The position numbers and the translations under genes are program-made. Below, piece after piece: positions 11,774 to 23,669 of a stretch of DNA of 64,000 nt; the first letter of the stretch is position 1; each line of letters opens with the position of its first letter. The notes below the pieces were generated by a model. That model made no database searches, was not told where the DNA came from, and worked only from the letters and a program-made list of their open reading frames with translations. This DNA comes from Grifola frondosa (Eukaryota; Basidiomycota; Agaricomycetes; Polyporales; Grifolaceae), in NCBI GenBank assembly GCA_001683735.1, contig LUGG01000011.1, positions 1,612,001 through 1,676,000 of the forward strand, given 5' to 3'.

Positions 11774-13388
11774 CTTTTGTGGGTCCACTGTATAGAATTG
11801 AGAAAGATTGGTCAGGATTGACGGTGATTTATAGTGTTACTCGGATAGGTGCCGCTCGTCCTGATCTTAGGACCGGGGCGGTAGTTCAGGCTGTGTTCTG
11901 TGGTTTCATCTCGCAATTTTGACAACGGGCCTACTTCCGGATTAAACAGCATATGCAAGAAGGTCAATTGTTCCAGTGGAATGGTTGAACCCTTACATGC
12001 GCAGCCAAGTGAGAAGCCAAGAGCTCCATCCACGTAGAGATCTGCCAACCCGACTACCTCCGACATTTGGACTAAGCAAAGGCTCTAAGATCTAAGTTAG
12101 GATAGAAGAGGCCAACACGCACATAAAAAACACATAAATAGTACATGATCGAGCCTATGATAAAAACCAAGAAATGCTCGGACGGGCCCAGCGTGTACAA
12201 GGGCGTCCTTCAATGTGAAGTTGCAAGTGATGAATACAGTACATACAGAAGAGCCAAGGAAACAAGCCCGTTCCAATTACACCGCCTGCTGTCGACCATG
12301 AACACCTTCACAACACGCTAAAATCATAGCATGAAAACACACATGCCTATCGATATCATGCCAACTGTAAGCATATGTGAGTCGTTATGATCCACAAGCA
12401 GAGAACGGACTACAAACTATCTGCGAGAAAGTTGAGAACGCAGATCTTCTCTAATCCTTTGCCAACGCTGCTGAAATCTGCGCATGCGCCCCCGCTGCTT
12501 TTGAAGATTCTTCAGTGCGGTACCAGGCGGATCTTTGATCAGACGCGCCGCCGAGGTACACGAATGCGCATCTGGTTCCGCAGTCCATTTCTCGCGGCTA
12601 GATTGGATGGCATGTGTAACGGGTTTGAAATATTAATGAAAATTCCTGTGAGGAGGGCTGTTAGGAATCTGGATAGGCAAGACATAAGAGAGGTAGTTCT
12701 GTAGATGTATATGCATGTTGTGCCAAAAGTAAGGCGGTGGCTGGCGCGAGGGACGTCGCGTAAGATCGGAGATTCAATATTCATCTGCAGCGCTCGATCA
12801 GACAGATTTCTACTGAGCGTTCCTCGTTGATATTCTCAATATTTGTGTGTTCTTTCTCCGGAGCTCTTTATACTTGTGTATATTTCATATCCATGTTTTT
12901 GTTCTTTGGCCGTGGTTAGGTTGTCGCAACATCCGAACGAATACAGGGTATAGGTTGAACGTCAAATCTCAGGATAAATGTGTCTCAGTTCACGATTGCT
13001 TTGTCACTATCTTTGTGCCGTGACATGTGTGGACCAGCTACGCGTATTTGGTTGCTACAGGCGAGGAGGTCTCAAGCCTCAGGCTTTCAAATTTCAAAGC
13101 TTCAAGCTTCACTAGTCTTCAGGCACAGATGTGGCCTCCTCCCGCTCCGAGATGGATAGAGAGGACCTGCTTGATCTAACGCTAAGAGGTAAAAATATTA
13201 ATTCGCCCGAATATCCGCCCTGTTGCATTTTGGAGGGCTAATTCGGGCTTGCTAGGGCGAACCGTGTTGATTATGGAATAAAGGCATTTGACCATGAAAC
13301 TGCTTCACGTGCCGGTGCTGCGAAGTCGCGTGCATGTATGTAACCGGCTGGCCAACCCGAGTACGGCGGCTTCCTCGCTCAGTCCTCC
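11774..13388. other. Long intergenic region upstream of UbiA and ICMT genes
   Basis: Divergent promoter region of about 1.6 kb. A minus-strand open stretch at about 12420-12640 ends in a basic tail (RMRRFQQRWQRIREDL) but has no recognisable domain or start. An imperfect palindrome lies at 13202-13255. Confidence 0.45.
13202..13255. repeat. Imperfect palindrome upstream of ICMT-like gene
   Basis: GCCCGAATATCCGCCCT pairs with AGGGCTAATTCGGGC about 15 bases downstream, with outer TTCGCCC/GGGCGAA pairing. Could be a hairpin or a remnant of a small inverted-repeat element. Confidence 0.4.
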
Positions 13389-14224
13389 ATGGCTGCATCT
13401 CCTCTACTCAAGGTGCCGATGCTGTTCTTCGCATCGTACTGTATCTATTTGGTATATAAATCACGTCTCAGTACACTGCATATCGGATTGAAAGGTTGGC
13501 TCTAGTACTCAAAATCTCCTTGAGCACTTCCAAAAAACGCTGAGATAGCTGCATTCGACGAAGTAGAAAAGAAAGCAATCAGGCATCTTTTGGCTTCGGG
13601 GCTCCAGTTCTGAGGGTGTGTATCTCCAGTTCCTGCTGGTTTAACGCCGTCTTATATTTCATCCACCTCCACAGTTCATTAATGTTACCACACTCCTGGA
13701 AGAAGCAGCTATAATAATCGCTGAGAGCTGCCCCTCTTACCCGCGATCCCAACACATGCGGCTCGTCTTTCTTCGTGATGCATCTGCTTCAATCATTCAT
13801 ATATCACTCACGTTTTCATCGGCTTCATGCTACCTGTTGGAAGCACATATCTCCGCTACACAGGCTACCAATATCTCGGCCGTTTCTTCACCTTTCAGCT
13901 CGCTCTGCGCAACGATCACAAGCTAATCACATCAGGCCCATACTCTATCGTCCGCCACCCGGCATACACTGGTCTTATCGCCGCAATAATTGGAACCGGG
14001 CTGATTCACCTGTGCCCTGGTTCGTGGTGGTGCTGCTTGGGGGTGTGGCATGGACCCTTCGACCTGGCATGGGTAGTTGCATGGTTGGGATTGAGGAGCT
14101 TTTTTAGCGTGACGCTCGCGATGAGGACAAACACAGAGGACAAAGTCTTGAAAAATCATTTGGGAAGGAATGGGAAGCGTGGGCGAAGAAGACACCGTAC
14201 AAACTGGTCTCGGGTATCGTCTGA
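13389..14224 (+). CDS. Isoprenylcysteine carboxyl methyltransferase-like membrane methyltransferase
   Basis: ICMT/phospholipid-methyltransferase family: SAM-dependent methylation in the ER membrane. Starting at ATG 13389 the first exon gives MAASPLLKVPMLFF and a hydrophobic helix; a poorly resolved middle exon follows. The family signature GPYSIVRHPAYTG lies at about 13935-13975. The C-terminus reads EWEAWAKKTPYKLVSGIV with TGA at 14222-14224, matching the family's usual end. In a cluster with a UbiA enzyme it could methylate a prenylated or carboxylated intermediate instead of a CAAX protein, but that is inference. It is convergent with FMO-1. Confidence 0.82.
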
Positions 14225-14601
14225 GCATGTCTTTCCCACTTTCGCTTTCTGTATCCTGTACCCATTGATCGCTCCATGCAATACCTCCTGCAGCTGTATG
14301 GAATACGTCTATTCGCGGTTGGGTTCGTAGTGTACTTCGTATGTTTTTAGTTGGACTTTTCCTGGTGCGACACTTCAAGCTTCCGAATACTGGACGTATC
14401 GAGCTCTTGAAGTATCGGCTCTTGAAGGAACGGTCAAGGTCGATCTCCGCGAAACACAGTCGCCAGATGATCGACAATGATCACGATCCCGAGATGTGTC
14501 AGATCGCCAGAAATCAAACACACAGAGCTTCAACAGACGCACAAGAAATATATACCTCTACACGAAGAAAACGATTCTGCAGTAGCCCGCGTGCAAAGAA
14601 C
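14225..14601. other. Convergent 3' intergenic region
   Basis: Spacer between the ICMT-like and FMO-1 stop codons. No gene or clear element seen. Confidence 0.55.
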
Positions 14602-17245
14602 CTACCATAGCCAACCAGCGAAAACGCCGCATCCTATTTTACACAACGGTTCTGAGCCACGCATGTTAAACCCATTTGTAAGGCTATAAGGCGGGCCGAA
14701 AACTCCCTCCTCCTGGGCCTTGATCTCTGAATAAGGTTTCGTGAGGACGATAAAAGGGAAGGAGTGTCCTATTTGCTCACGCAGGCCAAGTAGCGCGAGT
14801 ACAATCGCGATATCGCGAAGTTTCCTACACAACAAAGAGACGATAAAATCTGAGCTCCTAACCAAAACGGCTATCAAGCACTCACCGGCCGCAAAGTACA
14901 GCCCAGGATGTCCAGAGTCTCTCCAGACACTCGCAGCTCGTCCTCGTCATCAAGACCCCACCGGGTCGGAGACTATCCCCAACTTCCGCTCCGCACACCT
15001 GCTTGGCTAGTTCGCGTGGGTTACCGAACCTATGTTCTACGTCAGCATCACTCCCAGTGACTTGTATCATACGATGGGGCGTCACCCGGTAGCGAAGACG
15101 ATGGATCCGCTTCAATCTCTGTGCATCGCCGAATCTGACGCCTCTAGGAGTGAATTCCTTGATGTCTCCTCCAGTCTTCAGGCGTATCTTCCCTTCCGAG
15201 ATGAGCGCACTAGCTCCAACATCTAAATTATACAATTAATACTTGATACTACAACATCGTAGCTGCTCGACGTACCGACATAGTATCCGCCGCCATATCG
15301 AAGGAAGGACTGCAGAGACCCAGCATCTTCGGGGCCCATATTGAGGAGAAACCCAACAGATTTAGCTTCTCAAGCATCTCCCTAATCAACACAGCAATAA
15401 GCGTCGAGTCCTCGTATAGGAATGGTTGCGGCCACTTGTCGATGGTTGCTGCGAACCGCGGTACCACTCTTTGATGAACCATCTTGACTACGGTAATTGG
15501 GAAAGCAGCGTTCACGCGATCCGCCACGTCGACGGGAGGGCCACCTTCAAAATAGAGGCCTGACGACAATGAATGATGCCATAATCGGAAAGAGAGAAAC
15601 TGCCATATACTCACTGCCAGCCATAGCTGCGACGACCTTAGCCGAAACGACGCATGTCGAAGAACGTTGATACCTGGATGGGTGTTTTAGTTTCGACCAA
15701 TGATGAAGAGACAGACGCACATGGTGACATCAACGCCATGCAGCGCAAGATCCTGCGCGATATCGTGGGCTGAAGATGGTTTGTTGTAGCGACGTCCATA
15801 TTCACCAGTGCTGCTTACCCGAGTTGCCAGCTCCAACGATGAGGACTTTTTTGCCAACGTGATCCTTCGCCGAACGAAAGCCGATTGAATGCATGAGTTC
15901 CCCGTGAAATACATCCAATAGTAAGTCAGATGAGCTCAGTTAATTAGGCAATAGAGGAACACGGACCCTCCCGGGAATATTTGGCATGTTTGGCACGCCT
16001 CCACCTAAACCGTTGGCGAACACGATGTGTTTGACGCGTAGTGATCGCTGAGAGCCGTCTTCACGAGTGACGGAAACCTGCCAATGCTCGTCGACCTTGT
16101 TCCATCGCGCTTGTGTGATGTTGCTCGACGTCCAGATGTTCAGTTCCAGGGATTGAGCGTAGGCCTCAAGCCAGTCCCCTAACTTCATTGGATGGAATAT
16201 TATGAAAGCCCTCTATCCTAGTGAAGTTCATTTACCTTCGAGCTGGGCGTGTATACAGGCCACGTAGAAGGATACCTAGCAAAGCATCAGCATTAGAATG
16301 TCTTGGAATGCGAGAAACCTACTCACGAAAGGAAGGGAAGTTGATCATACCCTGTCAAGGCGCATCAGAGACAGACCTAGAAGAATATATAGTGGCTCAC
16401 AGACGGTGTCGTGCAGGCATAGAGACTGTAACGATTTCGCCACTATGACCATTGTCATGGAAAATTCTATACAGATTATGTTGCATATGTACATTATCTC
16501 CAACACATGGTAGTTTTTCCACTACCAGTGTCGGTATGTGGAGATTACCGAGGTTTGCGGCGAGTTCCAATCCACTGTGGCCGGCCCCGACGATGAGGAC
16601 AGTTGGATCTCCGTCGGAGAACTCTATCTCTCTGGTGCGACGTTCTTGAAATTGCCAGGAGTGCTCTTGATTTGGGTTGCGGGAAGAACCAGCCTAAAAG
16701 GAGAATTCAGCCATGAACAACACGAGCGAGGCAAAATAAAGGCATGGTACTTAACCTTCTCGACAACACCATTGAGGGATTCGAGACTAGTGAACAACGT
16801 GTAGGCCTTCCAGTTGCCGCTTTCTGTTGGAACAAGGCGAGCATAGCCGAGACCCTTTCCAGCAGAAGTTTGGATGTCGAAGCCAAACTGAACCCAGGAG
16901 AGGTCTGGGAAAGGACTACGTAGTGCTGGAGCGCGAAATGAATCCTGAGCGATCTGCGAAATGGATAGGCCACTAGGTGTTGCACGAGCATCGAAGAAGG
17001 ATCGAATACCGGCAATACCCTGAACAGACCTATAATCCCAGCTGAGAGCAAGAATATTCTCTCCAAAAGGCTTCGGGGAGGAACAAGTCGTTGAATGTGC
17101 TGCTCTCACGAGCAGCGAGAGCATCTGAGAATTTGCGGACCCAATTTGCAGCAACGTCGCTGGGAGGGACGTCTGCGGGTACAGACGCATGCAGCCTATC
17201 GAGCGTAGGCAGCGTAAGTCCACTTCTGGAACTTGTAGCCATCAT
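14602..17245 (-). CDS. Flavin-containing monooxygenase FMO-1 with NTF2-like N-terminus
   Basis: FAD/NADPH monooxygenase of the large basidiomycete type (about 600 aa): N- or S-oxidation or Baeyer-Villiger-type chemistry. The N-terminus (ATG near 17245) gives LPTLDRLHASVPADVPPSD and an NTF2-like segment with EAFWRE. Next come the FAD-site Rossmann motif VGAGHSG near 16580, TWPVYTP near 16260, LGDWLEAYAQSLELN near 16170, and the NADPH-site motif VGAGNSG near 15825. The C-terminal part ends HPGLYFAAG, IKAQEEG and GWLW with TAG at 14602-14604. About ten introns. One extra base near 17055 breaks the frame after EAFWRE; the homologous FMO-3 reads through there. One exon join near 16330 is unclear. 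Either an active gene with consensus errors or an early pseudogene. Confidence 0.85.
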
Positions 17246-18111
17246 ACGCTTCTGCAAGCGTAGCACAGTTAGTGGAGTATGAACAACAGAGGGATGCAGT
17301 GAGAAAATAAATTTGGGGATAGCGGGGTAAGATTTTGAGCAAGAGCTGCATGGATGAGGGAGGTTACTGCCAGTGCAACCCACGACCGAGGCATGATGCA
17401 TGTGCACCATTAATGTTTGATGTCATGACAGAAGCATCGGATGGGCGCTTTATGTGGGAGAATCTAACCCAAGAATTGAAAATAAGTATGCTCGGAGATA
17501 GTACTTATCAGGGAAATATGACTATCGCGGGAAGAGAAATACAAGGCACGGCAATATTTGTACAAATGAAGCCAAAATGAAGGTCGAGATTCTCTTCGTG
17601 CCGGACCTTCCCTCCGTTTTTCGTCAGCATCATAAGGCCTGGTGTGACCGTGTGGCAGCCTTCATGCACATGCATCACGAAGATACGTATAAATAAGTGC
17701 TGGCGCCGAGGAACGCGTTGCAGGTGGTTGTGCAGACCTCGAGTCAATACGGATAAGTCCTTACTAGCCCCTACTTACTTCTTCCTCCGCACTCGCGGCC
17801 TACAAGTAGGAAGCCGACAACCACATCCTGGCACGCGCCATACATGCGGTGTGTATATGCCTTGTTTAAGATGTAATTCGCGGGACCTTTTATACGGGAT
17901 GCTGTTCTTTCCGAGTAGAAGAAGCTTCTGGAGCGGAAATGTGTTTCCAATGAAAACTTGAAGGAAGGCTCAGGGCCTCAAGTGACTATTGTCGCCGTCC
18001 TATTCCAGTCTGTAGGTCCGGATGTTGATAGTGGTCGGACATATTTTCTGATTCGACGTTTGTCGAACTTCGCTATTCTGCGCGATAACGATATTCTCCG
18101 TGGCTAACGGG
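17246..18111. promoter_or_regulatory. Divergent region between FMO-1 and the MFS gene
   Basis: About 17250-17500 resembles the FMO-3 upstream region at 27890-28160. TATAAATA lies at 17688-17695 on the plus strand. No complete gene seen. Confidence 0.4.
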
Positions 18112-19670
18112 TGAGAAGCTATCTCAGTGGACTCGTCCTTGGACCGGCTTTCGACGCGTACGGTTCTTCGGTGAGCTTCTTTGTTCTCGGGTTTTGAAGT
18201 GAAATATAATAGATTGTTTTTGCTCTTAGGTCCTTCTTACTTCTGGCTGGCTGCTTTCCACATTCTGTCTCATGATGCTCTCCCTCTCGAAGACCTACTA
18301 TCAGATATTCCTCTCCCAAGGCCTCGGCTTCGGAATAGGCATTGCTTTGCAGTATGTCATTTATCTTTTTTTTTTTGTTAATTGGATCTCAATTTTATTT
18401 TCCTTCAGATTCTACCCTCTCGTACGTACATTCAAATAGCTATGAATGCTACTGCTGAATGCCATATAGCTTGTCGTTCCTTCTCATTGGTTTCTAAAAA
18501 AGCGAGCTTTAGCCATGGGCATAGTGAGGCTCAACCTGAACGCATTATTTCCTTCACACGAGCTGACATATTGAGATCAGGTCGTCGCCGGTTCAAGCCT
18601 AAGTGGTGTTATCTTTCCAATTATGCTATCTCGCCTTTTCCAGTCAATCGGGTTTCCATGGGCTGTCCGTACCTTAGCATTTATGTGCTTCGCTCTCCAG
18701 GCCATTTCAATCCCGTTCGTGAAGGAGAGGTTTCCCGCTCGGAAAGGTGTCGCGCGTTTCGATGAGACTATCAAGGCCGACAAACCATTCTTGATGCATT
18801 TGATCAGTGGCTTTTTTATGGCTTTCGGTAAGCCCCACGCACGCATAGGATGCCCTACTTAAACTACGTAACAGGACTATATGCCCCATTCTGGTACATT
18901 GAGCTATACGGACTGCAACAAGGTGTCAGCGCGAACCTGGCTTTTTACCTCATCTCTATCATGAATGCGTCAGGAGTTATTGGGCGTGTCGTTCTCGGGC
19001 ATGCCGGAGACAAGGCAAGCAGATATGCATTCCTCACTGTCATAATCTCACCACAGATCTAGCTTGGCCGGTTCAATGTCATGATTGTCACCATTATTAT
19101 TGGTGCTTTGTCGACATTTGCAATATGGTCCACCTCCCACACGAGCGCCGAATTGATTGTATTTGCTGTCGTGTGAGTCTTGTTCTCCAGGATTGAGCTT
19201 GCAGATTTATTCATATCCTTCAGTTTTGGTATCACAGCTGGTATTTCTTCACTCTAACGAAAGTTATCTGCCTTCAATTTATGTCTCGCATCTTAATATC
19301 AGCTGCCTATACTTCGATATCTCCGTCGTGCACTGCCCAGCTTACACCTGATCCCACACGGATTGGTGCCCGCATTGGAATATTCATGTACGTATTTTGC
19401 TATTCCATTGCAATTTCGCGTTCTGAGAGTTACCACCATAGGACCGTCATGTCTCCCGGTATCCTTACCGGACCTTCCATTGGGGGTGGTGCGTTTGCTT
19501 CTTAGTGCTACTGAATGATTACTGAAGTACATCGCGAAGCCCTTATCTCAGCACGCCATGGATCGTACATTGGACTGCAATGCTTCGTTGGAGCTGCTCT
19601 GGTCGTTGGAGGAATTTTCGCTGTTGCAGCACGATCGATTGCAGCGTCTTCTCTGCGCGCAAAGTTCTGA
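18112..19670 (+). CDS. Monocarboxylate-permease-like MFS transporter (5' end unclear)
   Basis: MCT/MCH-type major facilitator. The first clear exon is SYLSGLVLGPAFDAYG, corresponding to TM3. Then follow TYYQIFLSQGLGFGIGIALQ, the hallmark WFLKKRALAMGI, AGSSLSGVIFPIM, a central loop, LGRFNVM in the second half, the AQLTPDPTRIGARIGIF loop and GPSIGGG. The stop TGA is at 19668-19670. At least eight introns fit. One near 19015-19060 would use a GC donor (GCAAGC) and joins GDK to LGRFNVM. The first two helices expected in this family were not found upstream, so the gene may be 5' truncated or its start exon diverged. The substrate is unknown; family members move monocarboxylates or riboflavin. Confidence 0.75.
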
Positions 19671-20537
19671 TACTAGTGACTTCGTGTTCTGATGCATGTC
19701 CAGTTTGAATGACCATCGGTCAGCACTCAGCTTCGATAATAGGAAGTCGTTATTTAAGGAGCGTGATTCCCATACAGCGAGATGCATTTTGCATGACTGT
19801 ATTTAGGAAAGGAATTGACGATACCTGTATGTCCTTTCTCATGCTGTTGTGATACAAGGAAAAGCTCTTATTGGACCTCTCCCAGAATCCTCGCTCCCGA
19901 TGATCTGGAGCATTGCGGGAAACATCTGATGATCATCTTCAGTGTCGTCTCCTTTCACCGTCTTCTCCGGAAATGATAATGTGGCTTCTTATGATATATG
20001 CTCGCCCAACGTGATGCCTGTAGGTCTTTATATGAGTGGTTGATCATGGCCATCCTATACTTATCCGACTTGTTGCTCCTTGCGGAAGAGCCGTGGTGAC
20101 CGGGATGGTCGCAGCTGATTTATCAGCATTGCTTTGTCACTCATTCTACTTCTCCGGTCCCATGTAGGTCACATCCCTGTACACACCATGCTGTGTGTTC
20201 ACCAGCAGTTCTCCGTGCCATGATCAGTTGTCACTTACATCAATTATCTAGGCACATTGTTTCAAACTCAAATATCTATGGGGTCCAATGTAGCAGAATA
20301 TCACACAAAAGGATCCCTTATTACCGAAGAACTATTTTCAATTGAAGGATGTGCCTGTATGCTGGTGATTGGTTTACTGGATGCCGTCGTTCCGCTCACC
20401 ATGAACTGTCATCTCAGGAGAAGGCGGACATCCCGAGATTTGCTTTGTGATTCACAAGAACATGGTCTAAAAGTAATGGAAATCCGTGTACGTTCCATCA
20501 CACTCCCAGTTCACCGCCTCGAGGTCTTTGCGTGCTG
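19671..20537. other. Intergenic, no gene supported
   Basis: Short frames only. It precedes the MFS3 start and probably holds its promoter. Confidence 0.5.
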
Positions 20538-22425
20538 ATGTCGATATTGGGACGACGTGACGTTGACGAAGAGGGGAGAGCATTTATGCCAGTGGAGACA
20601 ATTGCCGACTCAAAAGCTGAGCAACCAACAGATAAATTTCTCGGAGTCGCCGTGGCTGTCAGCTTTCTAGTGTTCGTATCCGGTCTTGATGGTATGTGTT
20701 ATTCTACTTAATTCCAGTGAACGAACATAATTTTTTTCTTTCTCAGTGACTGTCGTTGCTGCAGTCGCCCCGATAGTAGCGGAAGACCTCGGGGATGCGT
20801 CAGTTTCTCTTTATCTTGCTACAACGACATTATTATCATCGACAGTAGCGACTCCAATCTGTGCAGTGTTCCGACATTTGGGGAAGAGCGCTCGTGACCG
20901 CCACAGCATGCGGTTTCTACCTTGTCGGACACCTCATCTGTGCTTCCGCGTATCAAATTATCACCATTATTGTAGGCAGAGCAATCACCGGCTTAGGAAT
21001 CGGAGGTATCAGTGTGATGGTGTCAATTATATTATCTGGTAGTTCACTTCGACTCGGTGAGGTGATATAGCTAATTGTACTTTTTTGCAGAGACAGTTCC
21101 ATTGAAGTCTCGCGCCCTCTGGCATAGTACTGGAAAGTTGGTAGGAGGAGTAAGTCTGAACGATAATCTTCATTTGCATAATTCTGACGAGCGTAGGTTG
21201 CAATGGCCTTAGGAGGTCCTCTGGGAGGATTCCTCACGGACACCTACCATTGGAGGGCGGCATTCCTCCTTCAGGTCCCCTTCGCTTTGATGTGTATAGT
21301 GGTAACTCTATATGCAGTCCGCAGTCCTTCCAGCTTGACGGAGCCGCGCTCTGCACCACTTAAAGCACTGGACATATGGGGGTGCATTCTCCTTCCCATG
21401 ACATTGATACCTTTGCTTCTCGGTTTTTCAACATTCTCAAATATCATTCTCGCTGGCGATGAAACCCCCCATGCCAGAGTTCCGATCTATATCTTGGCAG
21501 CAACCAGTGTGGTGGCAGGCGCTGCCTTCTGCCATGCGGAGTCTACGGCGACCAACCCCATCATCTCGGTCCGGCTCTTTCGATCTCCCAATGTAGGCTC
21601 GATCTGCCTTTTGCAATTCTTTGCCGCCTTGGTCCATTATGCCATCCTATATACAGCCCCCGTATTCGCCATCATTATCAGCCACGCATCTACTACATCT
21701 GCCGGTGTTTCGATCATGCCTGTCTCTCTCGCAGCATGCATCGGAACGCTCGCGGCTGGAGTTCATATCTCTAGGACGGGGAAGTACAAGACCTTGCTTC
21801 TTGTCGGCGCGATGTCAGTTACCGTCGGTCCGCTGGCGTTCGTATACGTCCTCAATATACAGACAGGAACACCGGCGTATACTATAGCTCGAATACTGAG
21901 CAGCTTTCCGGCCACATTCGGATTCCAACTCACTAACTCCGTGTCTGTCGTCGCGCTGCTGGCGCTGTGCTCTGCAACAGATATCGCAGGACTGACTAGC
22001 CATGCTTCCTGTATGTCCCTTGATCATGGGTGTTGTCTTATGGCTTTTCTGATTTGACACTATTCCAGTGTTCAAATCACTCGGAGGTGTGATTGGAACT
22101 GCGCTTTCTGCGATACTCATTCAAATGTTTCTCTCGTGGGAGCTATCTAGGAATATCTTCGGTGATAACAGACAAGTAAGTTTCATCAGATTTCGCATGC
22201 GGGCATATTTATTCATTTGGATTGTGTCAGTATATTGATGCCATAAAGGCCTCCGCGCGCGACCTGTCGGGCCTCCCGACGGAGATTCAGGCAGTTGGTC
22301 AAAGTATCTGGCAGCATAGTTTTGTGTACATGTTCGGAACATTGGCAGCAATAAGTGCGCTGAACATCGGTCTTGCGATTTGGGGTGTTTCGGAAATAGA
22401 TATTGGGAATGCCGGAGGACTGTAA
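20538..22425 (+). CDS. MFS transporter 3 (DHA2-like, 14 TM)
   Basis: Multidrug-type major facilitator. From ATG 20538 the N-terminus is hydrophilic (MSILGRRDVDEEGR), then TM1 ends GLDV across an intron at about 20692-20743. The TM2-3 region (SDIWGRALVTA) and the TM4 region GRAITGLGIGGISVM follow, then the long exon from 21203 with GGPLGGFLTDTYHWRAAF and most remaining helices. The last exon ends NIGLAIWGVSEID with the stop at 22423-22425. One base is missing near 20870 between AVF and SDIWGR. It is not a close copy of MFS1/2, so it represents a separate transporter in the same block. Confidence 0.85.
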
Positions 22426-22768
22426 CTTGGAACAATTATATTTCTATGGACTGATATGCCTGACATATCTCTCCGGCGTAGAGCCAGTCTCTGGCTTTTC
22501 TTCTGTCTCGATAGCATCATAAAATTCCTTTACAAATGGTCTCGCCCCTTATTGACTGGATAGCAAAACTCGTGATGATTCATTTGCCCGCTTTCATCGG
22601 TACCAATAACTGCTTGTCTTCCAGAAGATACGATATAAAATTTTGGTTGGTTGCCAGAATGAATCTCTATCGGTGATCGGACCCCGTGGCTTCTTACAGT
22701 GAACCGCCGCCCCTGCGCCCTAAAATATCCATCATAACATCGCCTGACACTCGGTATTCGGCACGAAA
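22426..22768. other. Convergent 3' spacer
   Basis: Lies between the MFS3 stop and the P450 C stop. No feature seen. Confidence 0.5.
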
Positions 22769-23396
22769 TTAGTGTGTATTCACGGCCTCAGCAATGATGT
22801 CCCGGACATGCCGTGAACGAGGCCGTACGTTGCACTTGAACGGAAGCGGGAAGCTTGTGAAAATTTCTAGTGAGCATATCGGCAGACAGGCCACGAAAGT
22901 CACACATACATGATCGCACCGTCTGTGAACTCTGCCGACCGCATGACCACATTTCCGTTGGCATCCGTCGCAGGCGATATGTCCGAATGTGGCCAGAATG
23001 CATGCGACCGCAGTGAACAAAACCTGCTCGGCCAAGTCGCGACCAGGACAAATACTGTTATAGTTGACGAGTGGTTTTAGCGTTATCGACGACAGGGCAA
23101 GGCACATACCGTCGTCCGAAGCCAAACCCAACACTCCAAGGGTCTGATTTGTTGTCCCGATCTTTGGAGAGCCATCGTTGGGGTTTGAAAGCATCAGGAT
23201 CGGGGTAGAGGCTCTTGTCGCGCAGCATAGCCCTGCAAGTGACCAATATCATACATTTCTGCATAGAGGTCATGCAGTTCATATCACATACTACAGGTTT
23301 ATGACGATGGTGGTATCCTTTGAGATATAGTATCCGCTGTCACGTCGTCCTGGGTAGGCACTCTCGCGACTGCGAAACATAGATCATGAACCAAAT
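22769..23396 (-). pseudogene. Cytochrome P450 C, C-terminal third fused to 7-TM gene
   Basis: Retains the exons ARVPTQDD, YPDPDAFKPQRW, GFGFGRR, CPGRDLAEQVLF and the last exon ending EAVNTH (TAA at 22769-22771). The I-helix and ExxR exons are absent. One base is lost in the first exon relative to P450 A. Immediately upstream, at about 23396, the sequence is 7-TM gene TM2 (GVIWFMI), giving a direct 7-TM/P450 junction at the border of a former P450 intron. Confidence 0.85.
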
Positions 23397-23669
23397 AACA
23401 CCCTATACACATGGTGGCGGTTGATTTATATGTCGCGTAACCAAAGGAAGATTAGATGAGTACCTGGCGAGCCATCGGCTTCACCAAGCTACCAGAAACC
23501 CTGTGCAGCTTTGATCCGACGAGCATAATGCTGAGGACACAAACGTCCGAAGCAAAAGCGACGACGACGGGAAGTTTCTAAGTAGAATGTTAGTTGAAAT
23601 GGTTATACGAGGCACGCAAGACACGCCGTATTTGTCTGCTATCACAGAGGGATCTTGACAATTCGCCAT
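23397..23669 (-). pseudogene. 7-TM family gene TM2 with internal deletion, joined to P450 C
   Basis: Start codon complement at 23667-23669 (MANCQDPSVIADKYG). After the first exon the sequence jumps to the helix exon VVAFASDVCVLSIMLVG and then GVIWFMI, skipping about 800 bases present in TM3 (equivalent to 34740-35535). It then runs into P450 C. Not expected to fold as a 7-TM protein. Confidence 0.75.

Noticed and set aside
12387..12784. Overlapping frames on both strands upstream of the UbiA gene
   Set aside because: No domain recognised on either strand and no plausible exon structure; noted only as part of the intergenic region.
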